64,000 nt of DNA from Prosthecobacter debontii (lineage in GTDB: Bacteria; Verrucomicrobiota; Verrucomicrobiia; Verrucomicrobiales; Verrucomicrobiaceae). This document shows positions 18,001 to 26,958 of the stretch, one piece after another. The translations under genes and the position numbers were made by a program. Each line of letters starts with the position of its first letter. Within the stretch, counting starts at the first letter, position 1. The stretch covers positions 186,001 through 250,000 of the forward strand of contig NZ_FUYE01000006.1 in the NCBI RefSeq assembly GCF_900167535.1, given 5' to 3'. The notes under the pieces were generated by a model that saw nothing but the letters and a program-made list of their open reading frames with translations, was not told the origin of the DNA and did not search any database.

Positions 18001-18797
18001 TCTTCACTGATGTAGAGATGCCCATTTCCATCGTAACCCTTGTAGGCTGTGAAAAAGAGTCGGGAGCTGTTATCGGGGTGAGCTAAGATTTGGTAGACAC
18101 CCGTAGGGAGGCCATGGGTTGTGGTTACGATTCGCTCAGGAGCACCGCCTGTCTCTAGATTCAGCCTCCACAACACGTCCTGCCTTTCAGCGGCGATGTA
18201 GAGCCATTCATCCATGACGGCGATGTTTCTTATATAGGCATTGTATCCCGCGGGGATTTGCAGGTCGGCCACGCGGGAAACTCGGCCGTCATTCCAAGGC
18301 GTATCGGTGGCCCAGAGCTCCGCCTTATTAGCCATCATGAGCACGAAGAATAACCGATCATTGACCCTTGTGAAGGCACTCAATGTGGCGCTGGAGAGCG
18401 CTTGATCGGATAGCTTAGCGCTGACGTTTTCCGCCTCATCCATCATGAACAGGTCGAGATGACCAGAACTGTTTCGACCCGTGAAGAATAAGTGGTTATT
18501 TACCACCGTGAGGTTGCTGGGGGTGCTGCCGTTCGCTCCTGGGCGGACATCCTTCACTAGAATCGTGCCAGCGTCCGTGCCATCGCTGCTCCAGAGCTCA
18601 GCGCCCAGATTGGGATTGAGTCCGCGGGCTCTAAAGTAAAGGCGACCGTTGAAAATGGCTGGATCAGCAGGGTAAGAACCCGAGTATGAGTCGAAGTTCT
18701 TCACCAGCACCGGCTCCGGTGCCGTGGCCCAAGCTGTGTGCGTGGCGGTGGTCAGTACGGACAGGGCGATGGGGATCAAGAAATGGAGCAGCTTCAC
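15069..18797 (-). CDS. Giant secreted ELWxxDGT / Ig-like protein
   Basis: 1242 residues starting at a GTG codon (18797). The signal peptide ends ...TAWATA before PEPVLVKNFD. The N-terminal ~480 residues form a propeller-like region with one clear ELWxxDGT repeat (AELWSSDGTDAGTILVKDVR) and more diverged ones (KAELWATDT, EIWQTNGTPET). Next come a choice-of-anchor-D-like domain (ITFGPVPVGQA, about 485-590), two Ig-like domains (VQATDAGRYTLTVTHAGG; QAGDAGAYECRMTV), a putative-Ig domain (LPPGLSGSETGLVTGRPS) and the shared C-terminal module (WKGKLADGTAITGSGMLSLY; GLYTPPARHELLFGL; GFYLLPDLP). It lies 37 bases downstream of its longer paralogue, in an apparent operon. Probably an adhesin or matrix protein; no enzymatic site seen. 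Confidence 0.8.
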   Translation of the reverse strand: MKLLHFLIPIALSVLTTATHTAWATAPEPVLVKNFDSYSGSYPADPAIFNGRLYFRARGLNPNLGAELWSSDGTDAGTILVKDVRPGANGSTPSNLTVVNNHLFFTGRNSSGHLDLFMMDEAENVSAKLSDQALSSATLSAFTRVNDRLFFVLMMANKAELWATDTPWNDGRVSRVADLQIPAGYNAYIRNIAVMDEWLYIAAERQDVLWRLNLETGGAPERIVTTTHGLPTGVYQILAHPDNSSRLFFTAYKGYDGNGHLYISEDGLRCTEIPLTLSTSLPFNLFNLKSVSNGVIFNVRVGSGQDEMDFLWRSDGQAGPGHTEPFLPGEDCVIKALVGERLYFVSASSSLYHLEAMNLDGSQRTILKTYATDPEVFQLHIEAETLYFIQKTGQGTNQEIWQTNGTPETTWRIPNATGPDTFKLLGNAITMDHRLYFSSGPPGNLPSALKVDLYSIPLVRDPELTFQLADQPSVSLTGSEPEITFGPVPVGQARGGILRLFNPGQRAITGLLALNNTSPHFQLDLQTDTLSPGQTLEVPMTFSPSTTGSLIDTFTFQGQTPLGQRQITLRTRGTGIASDGPPVFWPTALSDTGVLVGDSLTFTPEIVSPQPITAYVWKKGDVVVSEEAVFTLPSVQATDAGRYTLTVTHAGGASNTSALFSILVAQAPPPNQWFVLGDNVSLTSTLHGPAFPGVSYAWYKNDVRLSDGGRITRSTTPTLQISQSQAGDAGAYECRMTVLNAAGGPQTLRPGSIQLARLPEPSPLFPSAGYAHYLGETISVQFESDFPSTRWEFTSLPPGLSGSETGLVTGRPSAIKGLHPTTGKAEPYPVKVTTFNASGSRISTVPWTIHPTPAAGTHQALIGHNAALDEGKGLGSLLTLTTGYSTLFTGQLLHGGKVWRFKGSAVHDATWTTAPTFRCTIPRGKSLPALTLIIQTGPPPTATLQSADGQETATGPLRQQIDAFHARTVFHYPTSYYTCSLTPSTSSPDTPGGSGYLCLTQSTKGTMKWKGKLADGTAITGSGMLSLYQTSRPVAFPIHRDLYKLQGSIHGWVILNSKHETLPLPTFGGSLNWAKTVLSPNPKERPYREGFPAHDLTLSGGLYTPPARHELLFGLTASTSTEEDLVFSANKSNIRGGLFMQGVLLSSGNRVKLPRLEDFAFAYLQSLSFNAKVGTFKGRFEVRNPPKPILNRTATFEGILPNSLNAQAYGFYLLPDLPVGDGETLKNTALQSGRVELQSIAR

Positions 18798-18834
18798 GGG
18801 GAAGGGGAGCGGGTGAAAGTGGATGGCCAGGGCC

Positions 18835-21800
18835 TTATCCCTCCGGTAGGGTGATCTCCACCTTCCCGGATTGAATGGCGGTGTTCTTCAGTGTCTCGCC
18901 CTCGGCCTCGGGGAGATCGGGCAGGAGGAAGAAGCCGGAGGCCTGGTCGCTCATCTGGTTAGGCAGGATGCCCTCGAGGGTGGCGGTGCGGTGGAGTTTC
19001 TTGTCACTCTCATGGAGGAGGGTGAAGCTGCCTTTGAAGGTGCCGGTCTTGGGGTTGAAGCTGAGGCTGCGCAGCGGGGTGTCGGGGCTGAGCGGAGAGA
19101 GCTTGATCTTATGGCCCGCACTGAGGAGAAGGTCCTGCTGGAAGGTCGCATCGGGGAGATTCGAGCCAGAGGCGGTGAAGGTGAGATTAGGCGTGGTGTC
19201 ACCGGGTTCATTTGCCGTTAGGCCAAAGAGCATCTCGCCACGTGCAGGGGGCGTGTAGCTGCCGCCCATGAGCTGGAGGTCATGCAGGGGAATACCGTCT
19301 TGATAGAGGCGGTCTTTGCTGGTGCTGGGCTGGGCGGGTTTGAACCAAGTGAGCGTGCCGCTAAAGTCGAGGGCACCGTCATAGGGGAAGCCCATGACGA
19401 TCCAGCCGAGGAGGGAGGCGCGGCCTTTGTAGAGCTCCTGACGCAGGGCTAAGCTGGGGCCGTCGTCCCCAGGCCCAGTGAGGGTCAGGTTCGCACTGCC
19501 ACTGAGGGCGGTGCCATCGGCGAGCTTGCCTTTCCAGACAGCGATTCCTTTGCCAGAGATGCTGAGGCTGAGGTAGCCCTGGCCCTGGGGGACGATGTCG
19601 GTCTCCTGGCGGGCCTGGGAGGTCAGGCGGAGGGTGCCCTTCTTGTAGGCGTAGGGTGGTGGCAGGGTGTAGCGGAGGTCGGTGGCGCGGGTGCGGTAGA
19701 GGATGCCCGCCGCAGAGGTGCCCTCGGCCAACTCCAGGGTGGCTTCCATGGATTGATAACCTCCGCCTTGGGGAATGATGAGGGTAAGCGGAGGTTTGCC
19801 TTTGCCCAGCGAGATGGGAAACTCGGCATCGAAACTGTCGGTGTAACTGTTCAGGTGGGTCAGGTGGTAGGTCGAGAAGCGATAGGTCTTCCCCTCATGC
19901 TGGAGTTGGCCGCTGATGGACCCCGCACTGGTGATGGTGAGCTGCATGCGGCTGCCGAGGCCCTTGCCATCATCCAGGGCTCCGTTTCGCTCAAAGAGAC
20001 CGTCGTAGGAGCCTGGGTTCCAGAGCGGCAGGATGAGCCAGGTCAGAGTCAGGGCCTCGGAGACACCGGCGGCATTGCGGGCGCTGACGGTAACCCTGTA
20101 GGGAGCGGCCATTCCATAGGTGGGAGAAAAGGGCAGGGCCTTGGTGGGCTTACCCGTGATGAGGCCGGAGGCACTCATGGTTAGGCCGGGGGGCAGGCCC
20201 TTGACGGTGAAGCGATCTGCCGGGTAATTGGTGTGGAGCTGGAGGCTGACCTCCTCACCCACAAAGTTGTTGAGGTAACCGGGAATCTGGATCTGCGGCG
20301 GATACAGAATGTTCAGGCTAGTGATGCCGTTGCTGAGGCTGACGGTGCGGTCGGGCGCGTGTAGGGTAACGACGCAGTAATAGCCATTGGAGTAGTAGCT
20401 GGTGAGGTCGGAAACTTGGAGGTTGTGGATCTCCAGCGTGGCAGATCGGCTGCCGCGGATGCGGTCGATGCTGGCCAGGGGTTGGTCGCCATAGTTATAC
20501 CATTGATAGCTGAGGGTGCAGCCGGGAGGTGCTGTGGCCTCACAGGTGAGGCGGACCGTCTGGCCGATGAGGCCACAGCTCTGCTGGGGGGCTGGTTTGA
20601 CAATGGCGAGGCAGGCGTGCTCGCTGGCGGCGCTGGACAGCCGGGCCTGATAGCGGGCGGCCTTCTCCGCCTTGACCCGCAGGGTGGTGGAAGAGCTGAT
20701 GGGTTCATCGCTGGCCTGGGGAGTGCCACCTGCGCCTGTGATGATGGGCCCTCCCGTGGGGATGACCTCATTGGGCCCGCCTTCCTCATGCCAGTGGGCG
20801 GGGTGCTCCAGATTCCCCTGGTAGGCGAGGCTGGCCTGGAAGCTCACTTCGCTCCCGGCGAGAACGATCTGCGAGGCAGGCTGGGCCCAGACCACGGGGG
20901 CCTCTCCGGGCTCCATGCGGCGGGCGGTTAGGGTCAGGCTCTGCTGGAGCGGCTGGGCGGGCGCGGGCTCGGTTGCATCCGTGAGGCTGAGGGTGGTCGT
21001 GTGGGTGCCGCTGGTGCTGCCGGTGAAGGTGAGGGTGACGGTGGATTCTGCTCCGGGCGCAAGGCTGGAGACGGTCGTTGTGGAGAGGGTAAAAGGGGCC
21101 TCAGCCTCCGAGAGGCTGAGCGCGAGCGCAGGCAGATCCTGCAGGCCTGCATTGCGCAGACGCAACGTGCGAGCCAGCGGGGCGACCCCGAAGTCCACCG
21201 TGGCTTCATCCGGAAGCAGCATCGGGCTCTCAGCCTGCGTCACATCAATGATTTCCAAACGACCGACGAGGGAGAGGCCGTGCAGCTCCACCCCATAGGC
21301 CGGAGATTGAGCCGGGAAATACAGGGCATCACCCGCACGCTGCATGATCTGGCCATCCTGCCGGGGCGTCTCGGTGTAAAGCAGCCCGGACAGTCGGCGG
21401 GTGCTGGCCACGGTGCCACGGGTCAGCCACAGCGAGCGGGTTTGATCACTGTGGATCTGGGCAAAGATGAGTGTGCCATCCACGAGGAGATGGATCTCGG
21501 GATCGAGCGGGACATCACTGATCAGAAGGCGGACATGGGGGGAGTTGGAATGATAGAGCCAAAGCTCGCGATTCGAAGACTTCAGATAGTCAGCCTTCTG
21601 GCTGTTAAGCCTAACGAGAAACGTTTCATAGGGGCTGGTGGAGATGGAGTAGCGCGCGCCAGATGCCAGAGCGAGGCCGTAGGTGTCGCTGCCTGCTTGA
21701 TAACGGAGACTGGTCTCACTCAAGCGGTATGGGGGAGCCAGGCCGACACCGTTAAAGTCGTGAAGGCTGACGGCTACCTGGCCCAAGCGAGCATATTTGA

Positions 21801-23955
21801 TCGTGCGGACACCGCCTTCATACGTGGAGAAATACAGCAGCGTCTCGGTGGGGTAGATGTTCCCGTAGGTGTTCGAGACGGGAGCGCGGAGGAAGAGAGT
21901 CTCGATGTGGGAGGCACTGGTCAGCTTGGTGGTGTTTTCCAGGGTGCCATCCGTGCGATAGATGCCCCGGACGTCGGGAGCGTTGTCGGACTCGACCGCA
22001 AAGTAGAGCCAGCCGTCATGTTCGGTGAAGAGAGAGGCAGAGGCGTTTTTTACCCCCTCGGTGTCCTCCGCCAGATTGGCCAAGAGGACGGTGCCTTCCT
22101 CCGTGCCGTCGGAGATCCACAGAGCCCGCCCTGTCTCAGGTGAGGTGGCCTGGAAATACAAACGATCATCAAAGAGGTGCAGGGCGGAGACCTCGCTACC
22201 GGTGCTGTCGGGGTAGATGTCCTTCACGACCCAGGTGCCTGCCTCCGTGCCATCGGTCCGCCAGAGTTCCCGGCCCGAGCTGCCATCCTCCGCTGAGAAA
22301 TACAGGATGTCCTCCCGCACGACGAGGTCGCGCGGCTCTGAACCGAGGCTGCCAGGGCGCAGATCCATCACGAGCTGGGCGGAGGACTCAGGGCCATCGG
22401 TGAACCACAGCTCGCGGCCGTGCTCGCCATCCTCGGCGGTGAAATACAGCCGCGCTCCCACGGGGGTCAGGAATTGGGGAAAGCTATCCGCATCGGTCGG
22501 GACGAGGGCCTCCGTGACCGGGCGGGTGCCTGCCTCTGTGCCATTGCTCACCCACAAGGTGCTGGCTTGACCAGGCAGGCTGGCGGTGAAAAAGACCTGG
22601 CTGCCGGCCGCCGCCAGCGCAAGGCTACAGGTGGCCTCTCCCTCGGGGCTGAAGCGTGGGGCCGCCGGGCGTGTGCCTGCTGGGGTGCCATCGGTGACCC
22701 AGAGCATACGGCGCTCTCCCGAGAGCAGGGTGAAGTAAGCCCGACTGGCCGTGCCGGTGCCGGTCGTGACCAGGGAATTGATCTGGCCGTAGGACGAGAT
22801 ACCCTCCGTCTCCAGCAGCAACTGGCAGGTGTGATTGCGGATATCGATGCCTACCAAGGTGCCATCGCCTGAGTGGCTCAGGTATGGCACGAGCAGGACA
22901 TTCCCCATCAGGGCAAGCGTCTGGGCACCGCCGCCGCCACGCATTTCCTCCGGCACGGTCACCGGCCGGGTGCCACCTTCGGTGCCATCGGTGACCATGA
23001 CGCTGATGCCGCCTTCATGATCCGCCAGGAAATAGTTCTTTTTGCCCGCCTGCACCATGGCCATCGGCATGGAGGAATCCGTGCCGGGGACGAGGTCTTT
23101 GACCAAGACCGTGCCCTTGGCCGTGCCGTTGGATTTGTAGAGCTCTTGACCGGTTTCATCATCGCTGCCGCTGAAGAGCAGGCTTTTCCCCAGAGGCGCC
23201 AGGAAAACAGGGCTCGTGCCACCGGTTTCATCGTCGGTGAGGTGGTGCGTCCCAGCCACGGTGCCATCGGTGACCCAGAGGGAGCCGCCCAGCCCTTCGG
23301 GATTGAAGTAAAACTTGCCACCCGCCTCCATGCAGGGGATCTCCAGAGCGTAGGAGGCATTCCAGAAAAAGGAGGAGACCAGCTCCAGAGTGCCCGACTC
23401 CGTGCCATCCGTAAACCATAGGCCGAAGGCACCCCATTGCCGACGGGCAAAGAAGGTCACGCCCTTCAGGAAGGGGGTGATTGAGAGAGGAGTGTTGCCA
23501 TAGCTGTTCGTCGGGGGATTGAAGACGTCGGCGAGCATGCGGGTGCCCGCCTCGCTGCCATCCGTGACCCAAAGTTCCCGCCCATGCACGCCATCGTCTG
23601 CGGTGAAGAAGACCTGATTGCCGGAGACGGTCACCGCAGTGATCCCTGCGCCCAAGATGCCGGGCCGCACATCCTTCACCAAGTGCGTGCCCGCCGCCGT
23701 GCCATCGCTCACCCACAGTTCCTCGCCATGCATGCGGTCATCCAGGACGGTGAAGATCTGGTTTCCACGGGTGGCCGTGAGGCGAATCTCCATCGGATGC
23801 TGGTGTGGGGCCTCACCCGAGTGGATGTTCTTGATCAGCACCGCCTCCGGGGACATCGCGACTGCAACAGATGGTGCTCCCAGGCCGAGGGTCAAGGTCA
23901 GTGCACAAGCCGCAAGCCGACTGAAACAAGCGGACAGAATACCGGAGGGGGACAT
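18835..23955 (-). CDS. Giant secreted ELWxxDGT-repeat protein
   Basis: 1706 residues with signal peptide (LTLTLGLGAPSVAVA). About a dozen ELWxxDGT repeats occupy the first ~720 residues, e.g. EELWVSDGTAAGTHLVKDVR, RELWVTDGSEAGT, SLWVTDGTVAGT, RELWRTDGTEAGTWVVKDI, RALWISDGTEEGT, each spaced about 45-60 residues, as expected for beta-propeller blades. Then come a choice-of-anchor-D-like domain (VDFGVAPLARTLRLRNAG, about 907-1008), two Ig-like regions, a putative-Ig domain (LPPGLTMSASGLITGKPT) and the C-terminal module shared with four other proteins (GQGYLSLSISGKG, WKGKLADGTALSGS, GSYTPPARGEMLFGL, GILPNQMSDQASGFFLLPDL). First gene of the minus-strand run. Likely cell-surface or secreted; function unknown. 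Confidence 0.82.
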   Translation of the reverse strand: MSPSGILSACFSRLAACALTLTLGLGAPSVAVAMSPEAVLIKNIHSGEAPHQHPMEIRLTATRGNQIFTVLDDRMHGEELWVSDGTAAGTHLVKDVRPGILGAGITAVTVSGNQVFFTADDGVHGRELWVTDGSEAGTRMLADVFNPPTNSYGNTPLSITPFLKGVTFFARRQWGAFGLWFTDGTESGTLELVSSFFWNASYALEIPCMEAGGKFYFNPEGLGGSLWVTDGTVAGTHHLTDDETGGTSPVFLAPLGKSLLFSGSDDETGQELYKSNGTAKGTVLVKDLVPGTDSSMPMAMVQAGKKNYFLADHEGGISVMVTDGTEGGTRPVTVPEEMRGGGGAQTLALMGNVLLVPYLSHSGDGTLVGIDIRNHTCQLLLETEGISSYGQINSLVTTGTGTASRAYFTLLSGERRMLWVTDGTPAGTRPAAPRFSPEGEATCSLALAAAGSQVFFTASLPGQASTLWVSNGTEAGTRPVTEALVPTDADSFPQFLTPVGARLYFTAEDGEHGRELWFTDGPESSAQLVMDLRPGSLGSEPRDLVVREDILYFSAEDGSSGRELWRTDGTEAGTWVVKDIYPDSTGSEVSALHLFDDRLYFQATSPETGRALWISDGTEEGTVLLANLAEDTEGVKNASASLFTEHDGWLYFAVESDNAPDVRGIYRTDGTLENTTKLTSASHIETLFLRAPVSNTYGNIYPTETLLYFSTYEGGVRTIKYARLGQVAVSLHDFNGVGLAPPYRLSETSLRYQAGSDTYGLALASGARYSISTSPYETFLVRLNSQKADYLKSSNRELWLYHSNSPHVRLLISDVPLDPEIHLLVDGTLIFAQIHSDQTRSLWLTRGTVASTRRLSGLLYTETPRQDGQIMQRAGDALYFPAQSPAYGVELHGLSLVGRLEIIDVTQAESPMLLPDEATVDFGVAPLARTLRLRNAGLQDLPALALSLSEAEAPFTLSTTTVSSLAPGAESTVTLTFTGSTSGTHTTTLSLTDATEPAPAQPLQQSLTLTARRMEPGEAPVVWAQPASQIVLAGSEVSFQASLAYQGNLEHPAHWHEEGGPNEVIPTGGPIITGAGGTPQASDEPISSSTTLRVKAEKAARYQARLSSAASEHACLAIVKPAPQQSCGLIGQTVRLTCEATAPPGCTLSYQWYNYGDQPLASIDRIRGSRSATLEIHNLQVSDLTSYYSNGYYCVVTLHAPDRTVSLSNGITSLNILYPPQIQIPGYLNNFVGEEVSLQLHTNYPADRFTVKGLPPGLTMSASGLITGKPTKALPFSPTYGMAAPYRVTVSARNAAGVSEALTLTWLILPLWNPGSYDGLFERNGALDDGKGLGSRMQLTITSAGSISGQLQHEGKTYRFSTYHLTHLNSYTDSFDAEFPISLGKGKPPLTLIIPQGGGYQSMEATLELAEGTSAAGILYRTRATDLRYTLPPPYAYKKGTLRLTSQARQETDIVPQGQGYLSLSISGKGIAVWKGKLADGTALSGSANLTLTGPGDDGPSLALRQELYKGRASLLGWIVMGFPYDGALDFSGTLTWFKPAQPSTSKDRLYQDGIPLHDLQLMGGSYTPPARGEMLFGLTANEPGDTTPNLTFTASGSNLPDATFQQDLLLSAGHKIKLSPLSPDTPLRSLSFNPKTGTFKGSFTLLHESDKKLHRTATLEGILPNQMSDQASGFFLLPDLPEAEGETLKNTAIQSGKVEITLPEG

Positions 23956-24249
23956 CCTTTTGCTATAAGTGAAAAGGAGGGTCTGTCATGGGAATTTAAC
24001 CCCTGGAAGAATGTTTGAATCTCCTCTCCGCGAAGTCGCTCGCCAAGCCTCCAGAGGCGGTCCCTATCTCAAGGCTGGCAAGTTGCACGATTAGGAGGGA
24101 TCAGCAGGGATGGGCCATCGTTCGTGCTCACGGGCGGAGACAGGCTGGGCGGCGGGCTTGTCAGGCTGACTTGGGCAAAATAGGCGAGTCCATTCATCGC
24201 CCAGACAATTTCGTTTTACAGGGGATCAGGGTGTTTGCAAAATGCACCT
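23956..24249. other. Divergent intergenic region between giant-gene run and NACHT gene
   Basis: No gene is supported. It must contain promoters for both the minus-strand run and the NACHT gene. Next to the minus-strand start is an ATGACA...TATAGC pair with 16-nt spacing, but it would leave a leader of under 10 nt, so I do not call it a promoter. Confidence 0.35.
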
Positions 24250-26445
24250 ATGGCAGATCCCGCAACGTCCTCCTTCCTCACTGGTGCCGCGAGTAAGTTA
24301 GGCAGCTTCGTTTGGGATCAGCTCACCAAGGCCGCCCCGGACTTATTGAAAAAGTTCAAGGAGAAGCGGGCGATGGAACAAGCGGTGGAAAACTACCTCT
24401 CCCGCTACATGGATGCCTACGGCAGCATCAAGCCCATCGGCATGACCCACGCCATCCCGCTGGAGCAGATTTACACGGAGGTGCAACTGACAACGGAAGA
24501 TCTTCGACTGCATTTCAGTGAAAAAATGATAGAAAAGACAGCTCTCAGTGAACTGAGGCGGACCCTGAATGAAAGACAAATTAGAAAGCAAGATGGAATT
24601 GATGCAGCAAACCAATTCCAGCGCATGCTGGTGGTGGGGAATCCGGGCGGCGGCAAGAGCATCTACCTGCAAAGGATCGGCTGGGAGTGCCTGCGCAGTC
24701 ATGGCATCCGCGCTCAGGGGCACAGTGGAGAGCCGCGTTATCAGCCCGAGTTGCTGCCTGTGCTCTTGGAACTCAAACGCTGTCGCAGTGATGAGAAGGC
24801 CTCGTTGGTGGAGCTGTTAGCCAGGGAGTTTGCCGACTGTGGTTTCCCCGAGAGTGTGCCTATGGTGGAGGCCCTGCTGAAGGCCGGGAAACTCCTTGTT
24901 TTGCTGGATGCCCTGGATGAGGTGGCTCAAGATCGTGTCGAGGCGGTGGTGCAGGATGCCCAATCAATGGTTCGCCGTTATCCGGAGTGCCGGTTCATCA
25001 TCTCTTGTCGTATTGCTTTCCGGCATGACTATTTCAGGGACTTTAAGGACGTCACGCTTCTTGAATTTTCTGATGAACAGATTTCACGTTTCATTCATAA
25101 CTGGTTTTGTGATGCCGAACAAAAAGAAGCAAAAATAGCATTGAGTTTTGTGCGGGAATTACATCGTCCAGAGCACAAAGCCACGCTTGAATTGGCCCGA
25201 AGTCCTGTCCTATTAGGGTATCTTTGTGTTGGCTATCAGGGTAGCCTCCAGCTCTCAAGTAATCGCGCTGAGATTTATAGGCGGGCTCTGGATATCTTTT
25301 TGCAAGAATGGAATGCCAGAAATCTAAAAACAGCACATATACGCCAGTTGCATGCAAGTTTGCCTGCCGATACTGAACTCTTGATGCTAGCCCAAATTGC
25401 CTACAGGGCGATGCAGGAAGAGCGCTTTTTTCTAACTCGAGATGAATGGATTCGTGAAATTCGCGAGTTTATGACGGACTTAGTTGAAAAGCCCAAAACC
25501 TTGCCTGTGGGAGACATCTTGGATGGTATTGCAGTTAGCCAAGGGCTGGTTGTTCAGCGCTCTCATCAAGATTGGTCTTTCTCTCACCTGACTTTGCAAG
25601 AGTACTTGGCTGCATATCATATCGACCAAAATGGTCTGATGGAGATCACTATAAGAAATTATTTAGGAGAGAAGCGCTGGGAGGAAGTCTTTCTCATTTT
25701 GGCGGGTATGAAACCGGGTATACTTTTGCAGGAAATGATTGTCACCGCCAATGCAAAGATACATGATAAAAACCCCAGTTGGACGCATTGGCGTGATCGA
25801 CTCAATGCATGGGATGTTGACGGAGACCCCGAGTGGTCACTCGAAAGGTTGGCGATTACGAAATTGATCGGCGCTAGTATTTATCAGATGGTGAAGATTG
25901 CGGGGCCGGACACCCTAGACTTTGCAATGTCTCAAGATAGAGCACTGTTTCTTCACAGTGCGCTCGAAAGTGCTCGTGATCTTGCGATTGTGTGTGATCG
26001 AACACTTGTTCGTGATTTATCACGAGTTCTTGACATTGAGCGTGCGCTTTCTTTGAATGCAGGTCTCGACGATATCAAATCCTTTGCTCATGCTCAGGGG
26101 GTTTTAGACAATCAAGAAGCGAGACTTAAAAAGCATGCTCTTGAGCGTGCGATTTTGCGCACTCGCTCACTCGCTCGAGTTCTCGCTAACGAGTTCATCC
26201 GCCTCTTGGATTCATTGACTTGGGTTTCTCAAACAATCCGAGATGATTTGATGCATCTGGAAGCTTCTTCTGAATTGATCAATGGAGAAAAAGATTCTTT
26301 GGAAGGATTACTTCCGCCTCTGGAATCGCCATCTGCTTTTAATCGCTACTTCTCTACTTTTTTACTTATTCATCGCTGTAAAAAAGCGGGTGCACATAAA
26401 CTCAAGGCCTCAGAATGGCAGAAGGTGTTGGAGCAGATCTTTTAG
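24250..26445 (+). CDS. NACHT-type STAND NTPase, candidate defence protein
   Basis: 731 residues from ATG 24250 (MADPATSSFLTGAASK). The NTPase core has a Walker A GNPGGGKS (residues 130-137), a Walker B LLVLLDALDEV (about 215-225) and the following CRFIISCRI element (about 247-255), the arrangement of NACHT domains. The N-terminal ~125 residues are helical and carry no effector motif I recognise. The C-terminal half (about 300-731) is helical without obvious WD40, TPR or LRR repeats. Known of the family: bacterial NACHT and Avs-type STAND proteins often sense phage components and trigger abortive infection; that role here is inference. By eye, the part after about 25060 is AT-richer than the first 800 bases, suggesting a mosaic or acquired gene. 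It stands alone between host-like genes and the capsid gene. Confidence 0.8.
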   Translation: MADPATSSFLTGAASKLGSFVWDQLTKAAPDLLKKFKEKRAMEQAVENYLSRYMDAYGSIKPIGMTHAIPLEQIYTEVQLTTEDLRLHFSEKMIEKTALSELRRTLNERQIRKQDGIDAANQFQRMLVVGNPGGGKSIYLQRIGWECLRSHGIRAQGHSGEPRYQPELLPVLLELKRCRSDEKASLVELLAREFADCGFPESVPMVEALLKAGKLLVLLDALDEVAQDRVEAVVQDAQSMVRRYPECRFIISCRIAFRHDYFRDFKDVTLLEFSDEQISRFIHNWFCDAEQKEAKIALSFVRELHRPEHKATLELARSPVLLGYLCVGYQGSLQLSSNRAEIYRRALDIFLQEWNARNLKTAHIRQLHASLPADTELLMLAQIAYRAMQEERFFLTRDEWIREIREFMTDLVEKPKTLPVGDILDGIAVSQGLVVQRSHQDWSFSHLTLQEYLAAYHIDQNGLMEITIRNYLGEKRWEEVFLILAGMKPGILLQEMIVTANAKIHDKNPSWTHWRDRLNAWDVDGDPEWSLERLAITKLIGASIYQMVKIAGPDTLDFAMSQDRALFLHSALESARDLAIVCDRTLVRDLSRVLDIERALSLNAGLDDIKSFAHAQGVLDNQEARLKKHALERAILRTRSLARVLANEFIRLLDSLTWVSQTIRDDLMHLEASSELINGEKDSLEGLLPPLESPSAFNRYFSTFLLIHRCKKAGAHKLKASEWQKVLEQIF

Positions 26446-26458
26446 CGGAGGAGGGCTG

Positions 26459-26524
26459 TATTCAGTATTCAGTTTTCGGTATTCAGTTATCAGTTATCAG
26501 TTATCAGTTATCAGTTATCAGTTA
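26459..26524. repeat. TTATCAG heptamer tandem array
   Basis: Five perfect TTATCAG units (26487-26521) preceded by diverged units (TATTCAG, TTTTCGG, TATTCAG). It has the same period of seven as the arrays at 5749 and 6910. Confidence 0.9.
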
Positions 26525-26788
26525 CACGGGTCGGTGTCGGGGGGGCGGAGCCCCGGCTTCAGCCGGAAGGGGACAGGGTGGTTGTTCGTGGAGAGTTGAG
26601 GGTTGATGGCCGGATGCTAGACGTTCGGAGTTGGAGCCGAAGCAGAGGTTTTTTTGGCAGGGTTGACAAGATGGGGCAGGAGTTAGTGAAGGGGCGGTTG
26701 ATGGACGTAGGGAGCGTGGGCAGGGCGCTCGGTCCCCTAGCACCGTGGGTGGAGGTGCTGGTGGTGCGAAGCGCCAGAACGAAGTGGT

Positions 26789-26958
26789 CCGCACACTCCG
26801 TGTGCGGGATACCCCGTGGAAGGCAGAGAGATGCACCCGACATCGTCAATGCAACAGTCGAGGCTGCCTCCCCCTTCTTCACTCCGCCTGCGTAGATCTG
26901 GCCATGAAATGCCTATTGTTAGCCCTGCGGCACGGCTATCCGCACACGGAGTGTGCGG
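26789..26958. repeat. Inverted pair of CCGCACAC palindromes
   Basis: CCGCACACTCCGTGTGCGG and, 132 bases further on, CCGCACACGGAGTGTGCGG: each is a hairpin and each is the exact reverse complement of the other, so the enclosed DNA is also bounded by inverted repeats. Confidence 0.8.

Noticed and set aside
23940-23990. ATGACA...TATAGC as a promoter of the minus-strand giant genes
   Set aside because: The -10-like hexamer would lie within about 10 bases of the start codon, leaving almost no leader.
5749-26524. Tandem arrays considered as CRISPR
   Set aside because: The units are seven bases and contiguous, with no spacers and no cas genes nearby.
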